Source of the DNA: AV40 sp038230255
GTDB lineage: Bacteria > Verrucomicrobiota > Verrucomicrobiia > Chthoniobacterales > UBA10450
Assembly (NCBI GenBank): GCA_038230255.1
Contig: JBBRNP010000001.1
Coordinates: 186,001-250,000 of the forward strand
DNA: 64,000 nucleotides
Direction of reading: 5' to 3'
Part shown: positions 58,854 to 64,000 of the stretch, in pieces
How the letters are laid out: every line of letters begins with the position of its first letter
Numbering within the stretch: position 1 is the stretch's first letter
Notes under the pieces: model-generated
Told to the model about the DNA's origin: nothing
The model's input: the letters and a program-made list of their open reading frames with translations, nothing else
Database searches by the model: none
Made by a program: the position numbers and the translations under genes

Positions 58854-58938
58854 GCCACAGATGGACACAGATTTACACAGATAAAGAAGTAGAGCATCCG
58901 ATTCCAACATCTGTGTTTCATCCGTGTTAATCTGTGGC
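58854..58938. repeat. palindromic repeat (CCACAGAT-ACACAGAT family)
   Basis: GCCACAGATGGACACAGATT on the left pairs imperfectly with the segment ending TTAATCTGTGGC on the right. The arms consist of near-tandem ACACAGAT words. It fills the gap between the symporter and ogg starts, ending 14 bases before the ogg ATG. Similar ACAGATT/ACACGGAT palindromes are dispersed in many bacterial genomes. Confidence 0.85.
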
Positions 58939-58952
58939 AAGAAAATTCTAGG

Positions 58953-59975
58953 ATGAAACTAAGTCAGATTCCGGCGCCGGATTTCGATTTGGCAATGACG
59001 CTCGGTTCCGGCCAGGTCTTTCATTGGGAGAAACTCGGCGACGGTTTCATCGGCGCGATTGGCGACCGGCCAGTGTATATCGAGCAGCGGGAAGATTCAT
59101 TGTTGGTCAGCGGCGACTGCGAGGATTTAGTCCACGGCTATTTCGCGCTCGATCATCTCCTGGCCGAAATCTGCGCGTCCTTTCCAAATGATCCGGTCAT
59201 GAGCGCGGCCAAGGAATTTTGCCGCGGCTTACGAATTATTCGTCAACCAAAATGGGAATGTTTGGCCACGTTCATTTGTTCATCGATGAAACAAGTGGCG
59301 CACATTCGACAGATCTCGCGAAAGTTGCGCGAGCGATTTGGTGAGGCGTGGAAGATCACTCTCGAACGTTCGATTGAAAATTCGGATGGTGGATCGGCCG
59401 CTCCGCGGGCGATGGTAATCTACTCGGCTGCGCCGACACTTGTTAACATCGAGCAAGGGACTGCTCGATCCACCCCAACCTACACCGCGCTTACATTTCC
59501 GGGCGTTGATCGAATTGCACAAAGCTCGGAGAAAGAATTGCGAAAATGTGCACTCGGTTATCGCGCGAAGACTTTACTGGCAACGGCGCGGTTGGTCGCG
59601 AGCGGAGATGTCGATCTTGAGAAGCTGGCGACGCTTACCGATGTCGATCTTCGCACGCGGTTGTGCGCGCTGCCTGGCGTGGGCGCGAAGGTTGCTAATT
59701 GTGTGATGCTCTTTGCCTACGAGCGGCTGCGCGCGTTCCCGATCGACGTCTGGATTGAGCGGGTGTTGCGCGAAAAGTATTTTCCGCGGGCGCGAAAATT
59801 GAACGCCGCGCGGCTTCGAGCGTTCACAGAGGGGTACTTCGGGGACCATGGCGGTTACGCACAGCAATATCTGTTTCATCACGCGCGGAAAACTGGAGGG
59901 CGCCGCGCTGTCGGCGCCAAAAGTGGGACACGACAGCGCGTGTCCCTCCATGACAAAGGTGCAGGCGTGAGATAA
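58953..59975 (+). CDS. ogg: 8-oxoguanine DNA glycosylase/lyase (Ogg1 type) with two repeat-derived insertions
   Basis: 340 residues. N-terminal beta domain (FDLAMTLGSGQVFHW), then the helix-hairpin-helix core with catalytic Lys in LPGVGAKVANCV and Asp in FPIDVWIERVL, as in human OGG1. It removes oxidised guanine and nicks the strand. Residues 146-174 (Gly-Gly-Ser-Ala... to Thr-Pro-Thr) are encoded by an 87-base REP element (59388-59474) that keeps the frame; the last about 25 residues come from another palindromic repeat (59894-59950). Without both, the protein would be about 290 residues, normal for bacterial Ogg. Whether the insert is tolerated in the folded protein is unknown; it lies before the HhH region. 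Confidence 0.9.
   Translation: MKLSQIPAPDFDLAMTLGSGQVFHWEKLGDGFIGAIGDRPVYIEQREDSLLVSGDCEDLVHGYFALDHLLAEICASFPNDPVMSAAKEFCRGLRIIRQPKWECLATFICSSMKQVAHIRQISRKLRERFGEAWKITLERSIENSDGGSAAPRAMVIYSAAPTLVNIEQGTARSTPTYTALTFPGVDRIAQSSEKELRKCALGYRAKTLLATARLVASGDVDLEKLATLTDVDLRTRLCALPGVGAKVANCVMLFAYERLRAFPIDVWIERVLREKYFPRARKLNAARLRAFTEGYFGDHGGYAQQYLFHHARKTGGRRAVGAKSGTRQRVSLHDKGAGVR
59388..59474. repeat. REPIN copy inserted in frame in ogg
   Basis: 87 bases (29 codons). The ends GGTGGATCG...GCGATG and CATCGAGCAAGG...CGATCCACC are identical, over about 27 bases each, to the reverse complement of the RAYT-linked element at 4616-4705; the middle differs. It is free of stop codons in the ogg frame. Confidence 0.92.
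59894..59950. repeat. second REP-like palindrome forming the ogg 3' end
   Basis: TGGAGGG...CCCTCCA palindrome. The two halves carry related hairpins around GCGCTGTCG and its complement CGACAGCGC. A different family from the GGTGGATC element. It lies inside the ogg coding region just before its stop. Confidence 0.8.
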
Positions 59976-59994
59976 TGTCTTGGTTCTTAATTCA

Positions 59995-60960
59995 ATGACC
60001 ACGGCGGAGTTCATCATTGGCCATTCGGCGGTCGATGCGGCCGAACGAAAGAAGGAGGCGCGCAAGATTCTGTGGGCGCTTCTGGCCGCGCTCGGTATTC
60101 ATTTGCTCATCGGGTATACGCTCGCGGTTTTTGGCGGCCTGCTTTATTCGCCGTTTTCCGCGATCGAGGAAGACAAACCAGTGGAGCTGACCTTTGTGGA
60201 CCTGGCCACGCCCGCGCCAGTCAAGAACCCAATGTTCATTCGGAACGAGGAGTCGAAACAAACTGAGCCACCGAAGGAAAAGACATTCGAATCAAATGCC
60301 AACTCAATCGCTGCCAGCGAAGCTGTTGCCACCGGCGGTATGCCGTTGCCCTCGCAGCAGGGAGTGGATCGCCCGAATCTCGATTTGAGTTCGCAACACG
60401 AGTCGATTCCAAACGAAGGCGCCCAACCGCAGCCGAGCGTGGCGCAACAATCGGCCACGCCGCAACCAAGCGCGCAGCCGACGCCACTCCCGAAGTCGGA
60501 AGAATTCGCGATGCTAACTTCATCACCGACGCCGCGTCCCAGCGCAGCCAGCACCCCGCAAGCCCCAAAGTCTTCCTATCAACCATTCAAAGACAAGACG
60601 CGCCTAGCCGGGTCGATCACAAATCGGGGAACGTCCGCAGTGAACGCGATCGGCACGCCGCTCGGGCGTTATCAAAAAATACTTTTCGACTCGGTTGGTT
60701 CGCGTTGGTATGCCTACGTCGAAGAAAAGGCCGATCTGGTGAAACTTGGGACGACCCGCGTTAGCTTTGCGGTTGACCGGAGCGGGCGGGTGAAGAATCT
60801 CAAAGTGATCAACAACGATTCCAACGAAGCTTTTGCCAACGTGTGCTTGCAATCGATTCTTGACGCGAAATTGCCGCCGATTCCTGAAGACGTCGCGAAA
60901 GCATTGCCACCCGAGGGTCTGGAATCAGAAATATCATTCACCACGTTCAGTAACCGATGA
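59995..60960 (+). CDS. tonB: TonB family protein (second system)
   Basis: 321 residues from ATG 59995. Cytoplasmic start, transmembrane helix (about 30-50, LWALLAALGIHLLIGYTLAVFGGLLY), a long Ser/Thr/Pro/Gln-rich spacer (about 90-220) and a C-terminal TonB-like domain (WYAYVEEKADLVKLGTTRVSFAVDRSGRVKNLKVINNDSN). It precedes exbB and exbD homologues and def. Start lies 19 bases after ogg. Confidence 0.88.
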   Translation: MTTAEFIIGHSAVDAAERKKEARKILWALLAALGIHLLIGYTLAVFGGLLYSPFSAIEEDKPVELTFVDLATPAPVKNPMFIRNEESKQTEPPKEKTFESNANSIAASEAVATGGMPLPSQQGVDRPNLDLSSQHESIPNEGAQPQPSVAQQSATPQPSAQPTPLPKSEEFAMLTSSPTPRPSAASTPQAPKSSYQPFKDKTRLAGSITNRGTSAVNAIGTPLGRYQKILFDSVGSRWYAYVEEKADLVKLGTTRVSFAVDRSGRVKNLKVINNDSNEAFANVCLQSILDAKLPPIPEDVAKALPPEGLESEISFTTFSNR

Positions 60961-60980
60961 TGACCTCTTAAATCACAACG

Positions 60981-61697
60981 ATGCTCAACGTCTTCCAAAC
61001 TATTGCCGGTTTTTTTACCAAGGGCGGCATTTTCATGTGGCCGCTGCTGGCGTGCTCGATCGTTTCATTAACCGTCATTATTTTGCGGACGCTGGCGTTG
61101 CGTGAAAAAAATGTGCTGCCGCTGACGATCGAGAGCGAAATGGAGCGCCTTGCTCCCGGCGCGAATCCGGAACGGCTTTTTCGCATCGTGCAGCATGACG
61201 CGTCCTCGCTCGCGCGGATCGTGCGAGTCGCGCTGGCACATTTGCGCTGGCCGCGATCGGAAAACGTGGAGACGGTGCAAACACGCGCGCGTCACGAAAT
61301 GGTACGCTTGGAGAAAGGACTCGTGGTATTGGAAGTGATCATCGGCATCGCGCCGTTGATCGGACTGATCGGGACCGTATCCGGCTTGGTGCATGTGTTC
61401 GCCAGCCTGGGTGTGAGCGCTACCTCAGCCGATCCTAAACTGATCGCGCGCGGAATTTCGGAAGCGCTGAACTGCACTGTTTTCGGATTGGGGATCGCCG
61501 TCCCGAGTTTGATCGCGTTCGTTTATTTTTCGAAAAAAGTGGAAGTCCTCTCGATAGAAATGGAATCACTGGTGACGGATCTGCTTTCAAAGTGTTACTA
61601 CGGCCGACTCGCCGGTGTGCGCGGCAAGACGGGCGTCCCGACGCAAACGGTAACGCCGGCGCAGCCCGCGACCCCGGAAATCGCGCCGATGGCGTGA
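60981..61697 (+). CDS. exbB: MotA/TolQ/ExbB proton-channel family protein (second system)
   Basis: 238 residues with three transmembrane helices: GGIFMWPLLACSIVSLTVIILRTLAL, then the family core LEVIIGIAPLIGLIGTVSGLVHVFASL and ISEALNCTVFGLGIAVPSLIAFVYF. No long N-terminal extension, unlike the copy at 45634. With the preceding TonB and following ExbD gene it forms a complete energy-transducing system. A short Pro/Thr-rich tail ends the protein. Confidence 0.92.
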   Translation: MLNVFQTIAGFFTKGGIFMWPLLACSIVSLTVIILRTLALREKNVLPLTIESEMERLAPGANPERLFRIVQHDASSLARIVRVALAHLRWPRSENVETVQTRARHEMVRLEKGLVVLEVIIGIAPLIGLIGTVSGLVHVFASLGVSATSADPKLIARGISEALNCTVFGLGIAVPSLIAFVYFSKKVEVLSIEMESLVTDLLSKCYYGRLAGVRGKTGVPTQTVTPAQPATPEIAPMA

Positions 61698-61713
61698 GGC
61701 AAGATCGACATCC

Positions 61714-62118
61714 GTGAAATTCGCAAGTCGCAAACGGCGCGCGCCATCGATCATCATTGTTTCGCTGGTCGACATCCTGACGATTCTGCTGATTTTCTTT
61801 GTGGTCTCGACCACGTTCAAAAAGGACCAGCCCCAGGTGCAGATCAATTTGCCGGAATCGAAAACGGCGACGAACGCACCGGCCGAGCTCGAGCACGCGA
61901 TTGTGACCGTCGATCAGAACAACGAGATCAAACTGGATGGGAAAACCGTGGCGGTGGAAGAGCTTGAAGTCGCGGTGAAAAATTTGTCCGAAACACGCCG
62001 GAGCACACTCGCGTTGCAAGCCGACAAACAAGCATCTTTCGGGACGATTGTGAAAGTGATGGACGCGCTGAAACTGGCCGGAGTGAAAAACCTGCCGGCA
62101 TTTACGCGGGGCGAATAA
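61714..62118 (+). CDS. exbD: ExbD/TolR family protein (second system)
   Basis: 134 residues starting at GTG. N-terminal basic stretch, transmembrane helix with the essential Asp (IIIVSLVDILTILLIFFVVSTTF), then the periplasmic domain. The 16 bases before the start contain AAGATCGACATC (61701-61712), a copy of the abundant word placed between genes. Overlaps def by one base (TAATG). Confidence 0.92.
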   Translation: MKFASRKRRAPSIIIVSLVDILTILLIFFVVSTTFKKDQPQVQINLPESKTATNAPAELEHAIVTVDQNNEIKLDGKTVAVEELEVAVKNLSETRRSTLALQADKQASFGTIVKVMDALKLAGVKNLPAFTRGE

Positions 62119-62714
62119 TGATCTTGTCGATCTTGCAGTACGGCGACCCGGTCCTGAGGGCGAAAGGAAAACGGATCGACAAGATCGATCAGCGGATTCG
62201 CGAGCTGGCGCAGAACATGATCGAGACGATGCACGCTGCCAACGGCGTTGGTCTGGCGGCGCAACAGATCGGTGAGCCACTTCAGCTGACTGTGCTCGAT
62301 GTTTCGCAGGTCGAAGATCGACCGACTACGATGAAGTTGAATGGCCAGGATCTCGATCCGCAAAGTGCAATGCCGCTGGTGTTGGTTAATCCGCAAATCG
62401 ACTTAGCCGGCGAAACCGAAATAGGAACGGAAGGTTGTCTGAGCTTCCCGGAAATCACCGGCGAAATTGACCGGGCGAAATCGATCACGGTGCGGGCCAA
62501 GAATTTGGAGGGTGAGCCGATCGAGCTCGAAACGACCGGCTTCCTGGCGCGCGCCCTTCAGCACGAGGTCGATCATCTCAATGGAATTCTTTTCATCGAT
62601 CGAATGAGCTCAGCAGCCAAGACAAGTTTGTCGAGCAAGCTCAAGCGTCTGCAAAAAGAAACGCAACGTGGCGCGAAACATCGACAAAAAGCGGTCGCGG
62701 AGACGACGCTCTGA
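62118..62714 (+). CDS. def: peptide deformylase
   Basis: 198 residues. The three deformylase motifs are intact: GVGLAAQQIG, EGCLSFPEI and QHEVDHLNG, whose Cys and two His hold the metal. It removes formyl groups from new proteins. Translationally linked to the exbD copy before it. Tail-to-tail with the next gene, one base apart. C-terminus is a basic tail of about 20 residues. Confidence 0.96.
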   Translation: MILSILQYGDPVLRAKGKRIDKIDQRIRELAQNMIETMHAANGVGLAAQQIGEPLQLTVLDVSQVEDRPTTMKLNGQDLDPQSAMPLVLVNPQIDLAGETEIGTEGCLSFPEITGEIDRAKSITVRAKNLEGEPIELETTGFLARALQHEVDHLNGILFIDRMSSAAKTSLSSKLKRLQKETQRGAKHRQKAVAETTL

Positions 62715-62715
62715 T

Positions 62716-63243
62716 TTAGAGAGCTTTGTAATCGACCGAGATGGTGCGAAAGACGAGCGCGTCGTGTTGCGCCGAGAAATAGAAAAGCTCGAGCATGGTC
62801 GCGCCGATAGTCCACTGGTAACCAACCAGCGTTTGGATCACATCGGAATCGGTATCGCGGGTGCGCGAAACTAATTTTCCGGTTCCGTATTTGGCATCGA
62901 AGTAACGACGGATTTCGCCCATCCGCTCGTTGTAACGTTCGATGGACCAATCGGGATATTCGTATTGCAATTCGACCCCGAACAGCGCGCCGCCTTTAAA
63001 AGTAAAGAGGGTTCGCTTCAATCCGGGATGGACGAGGCCTTCCACCGTCCAGACTTCGCGATTTTCTTTTTTCTCACGCGAAACAACCAGCGCCTTGGCG
63101 CCTTTGAGCACGGCTTCCACTCGCGACATCGGATCGTTCCAGCGAAATCCAAAAGGCGGGAGTAATTCTTCGGCCCCGAAAGTTTTCGGGGTTGTTGAGA
63201 CGGCGAAAACGAGGAGAACGAATGAAATCAGAACGCGCGGCAT
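62716..63243 (-). CDS. exported protein of unknown function
   Basis: 175 residues. Signal peptide (MPRVLISFVLLVFAVSTTPKTFGA), then a compact mixed alpha/beta domain (FGFRWNDPMSRVEAVLKGAKALVV, TLFTFKGGALFGVELQYEYPDWSIERYNERMGEIRRYFDAKYG). No family recognised. It is the last gene before the origin region and is transcribed away from it. Confidence 0.78.
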   Translation of the reverse strand: MPRVLISFVLLVFAVSTTPKTFGAEELLPPFGFRWNDPMSRVEAVLKGAKALVVSREKKENREVWTVEGLVHPGLKRTLFTFKGGALFGVELQYEYPDWSIERYNERMGEIRRYFDAKYGTGKLVSRTRDTDSDVIQTLVGYQWTIGATMLELFYFSAQHDALVFRTISVDYKAL

Positions 63244-63779
63244 GTTGAATCAAAGGCGCAGAAACACATTACCAGGGTGATAAAGCAAAGGAAATGCCGA
63301 GGTGAGCGAAGGTGATGACATCTTGCCGAGAAAGAGAAAATTTCGTTGCTTGGGAACACGCTGGTTTTGTTTTTCAGTCAAGATTTTTTTGACCGAAAAA
63401 GAAAAATAAAGTTCAGATTTTTTCTTGTCGCAATTGAAGCCGATTTCTAATCTCAAGCCAGCGGCAGGGGCGAAAGGAAGGCGCGTGTGAATAAGATGTG
63501 AACATGTCTATAAGAGAAATTAATTCCCGAGAATGAGTAAGCCCTTAACCCTGCTAAATCGAGAAGATAAAGGATATGTCGATCTTGGTGCGCAACGTTT
63601 CATTGCGCGCAAACCGAGTGCGAATTTGCCCTCGTATTTTACTGAATTTTTCGTTTTTTTGCGTTTTCTAATGCTTCGAAGGAATGCGGCGTTCAAAAAG
63701 CGTCTCGTTCGTTCCAAGCCTAAAATCCCTCTGGCAGCCGCCTTTATGGCGATTGTGTAACACTGTTAACAAGTCCCCT
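63244..63779. other. candidate replication origin region (oriC) upstream of dnaA
   Basis: The only gene-free stretch over 300 bases. It holds TGTGAATAA (63486-63494, complement TTATTCACA, a DnaA-box match) and 3 bases further the weaker TGTGAACAT (63497-63505); AT-rich runs at about 63370-63430 and 63640-63670; an inverted repeat TTTTTC-A-GTCAA/TTGAC-C-GAAAAA at 63370-63400; a palindromic TGTTAACA-like sequence (CACTGTTAACAAG) close to the dnaA start; and one copy of ATGTCGATCTT (63576-63586). Short ORFs here (63533-63760 plus, 63520-63717 minus) overlap each other and have no recognisable products. The link to dnaA and the AT-rich composition support an origin, but boxes are few. Confidence 0.6.
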
Positions 63780-64000
63780 ATGGACGAGAAATGTACTCAA
63801 CTTTGGCAGAAATTGTCGGCCGCTCTAAAACCTCAGGTTAGCGCGGACACTTTCAAGCGTTGGTTCTCGGCCGTCCAATTAGTCGGGGCCACAGATAAGA
63901 CGCTCAGTTTTCGGGTACCGAACAATATCTACCAATACTGGATCGAGAGTAATCACATGGCGGCGCTTCAGGCTGCGGTGGTGACGGCATTGGGCGAACC
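63780..64000 (+). CDS. dnaA: chromosomal replication initiator DnaA, N-terminal part
   Basis: 73 codons visible, running off the right edge. The reading (MDEKCTQLWQKLSAALKP, then TFKRWFSAVQL, SFRVPNNIYQYWIESNH) matches DnaA domain I, the self-assembly and DnaB-contact module. The ATPase and DNA-binding domains lie beyond the window. Its position fits an origin upstream. Confidence 0.9.
   Translation, partial: MDEKCTQLWQKLSAALKPQVSADTFKRWFSAVQLVGATDKTLSFRVPNNIYQYWIESNHMAALQAAVVTALGE

Larger units (their letters stand above)
152..63586. repeat. over-represented word ATGTCGATCTT (core GTCGATCTT), dispersed
   Basis: Cores on the plus strand start at 154, 967, 2442, 5574, 7146, 10969, 11517, 12281, 13366, 13633, 14230, 18892, 18913, 30419, 37695, 39699, 39796, 40536, 40727, 41401, 44398, 48654, 50963, 58840, 59610, 59643, 62126 and 63578. 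On the minus strand (AAGATCGAC) at 772, 2605, 5394, 7410, 7924, 14581, 16131, 22755, 27633, 29620, 29788, 30934, 36173, 37246, 42291, 53446, 55199, 61701 and 62314. About half extend to the 11-base form. Counted by eye, so one or two may be missed. Confidence 0.85.

Noticed and set aside
57817..58854. 345-codon plus-strand frame
   Set aside because: Antisense to the symporter gene; composition is Arg/Asp/His-rich as expected from a shadow frame.
152..63586. Codon-usage artefact as the cause of the frequent GTCGATCTT word
   Set aside because: It occurs in all frames and on both strands and between genes, and the synonymous neighbour GTCGATCTG is about ten times rarer.
63520..63760. Two overlapping short frames upstream of dnaA (one per strand)
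   Set aside because: They overlap each other, lack recognisable domains and sit in AT-rich origin-like DNA. An rpmH gene was considered, but the residues do not match ribosomal protein L34.

Overview
This 64 kb window looks like chromosomal DNA of a Verrucomicrobium, most likely a soil Spartobacterium / Chthoniobacterales relative. The evidence is a UBact-proteasome cluster, an ECF sigma factor paired with a PEGA/FGE-type Ser/Thr kinase, the futalosine menaquinone gene mqnC, Gram-negative outer-membrane genes (bamA, skp, two TonB/ExbB/ExbD systems), moderately high GC and very tight gene packing. The right end reaches the first 221 bases of dnaA, preceded by the only gene-free stretch over 300 bases (63244-63779), which is a candidate replication origin. 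I see no rRNA, tRNA, CRISPR array, prophage or classical IS.

Layout. 1-9.8 kb: a partial alpha-2-macroglobulin gene, a REP palindrome with its RAYT transposase, then an ECF sigma/kinase operon, a Nudix hydrolase and a secreted peptidoglycan-binding protein. 9.9-18 kb: cytochrome c, DUF1003 protein, a divergent NRAMP-family transporter, DUF4337, ruvC-lipB, an HTH-metallohydrolase fusion, a four-helix-bundle gene inside an inverted repeat, a beta-hydroxyacid dehydrogenase and an MsbA-like exporter. 18-26.8 kb: GYF and LysM proteins, then UBact-prcB-prcA, a cell-wall amidase, a PG-binding protein, DUF3108, skp and bamA. 26.9-41.9 kb: mqnC, hydrolase, amino-acid oxidase, beta/gamma-crystallin protein, glpX, a metal-binding-domain barrel with an MFS pump, SET protein, small exported proteins, terC, and the methionine-cycle genes metK-ahcY facing an ArsR-methyltransferase regulator. 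41.9-53.6 kb: TPR protein, NAGPA-type protein, FAH-family protein, the first TonB operon, rdgB, leuS, mscL, a 3D-domain lipoprotein and galE. 53.7-64 kb: small exported protein, hisS-aspS, a sodium-solute symporter, an Ogg-type DNA glycosylase carrying repeat insertions, the second TonB operon with def, an exported protein, the origin region and dnaA.

Two signals are not explained by the genes. First, the word ATGTCGATCTT (core GTCGATCTT, either strand) is hugely over-represented: I count 47 nine-base cores by eye where about 0.5 is expected. It is read in all three frames, lies on both strands, and recurs between genes and inside the origin region, much as uptake sequences do in other bacteria. 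Second, several unrelated families of short palindromic repeats are scattered here. Some have entered genes without breaking them: an 87-base REP pair inside the ogg gene is the inverted partner of the copy beside the RAYT gene, a second repeat family forms the ogg C-terminus, and another repeat lies inside the amino-acid oxidase gene.
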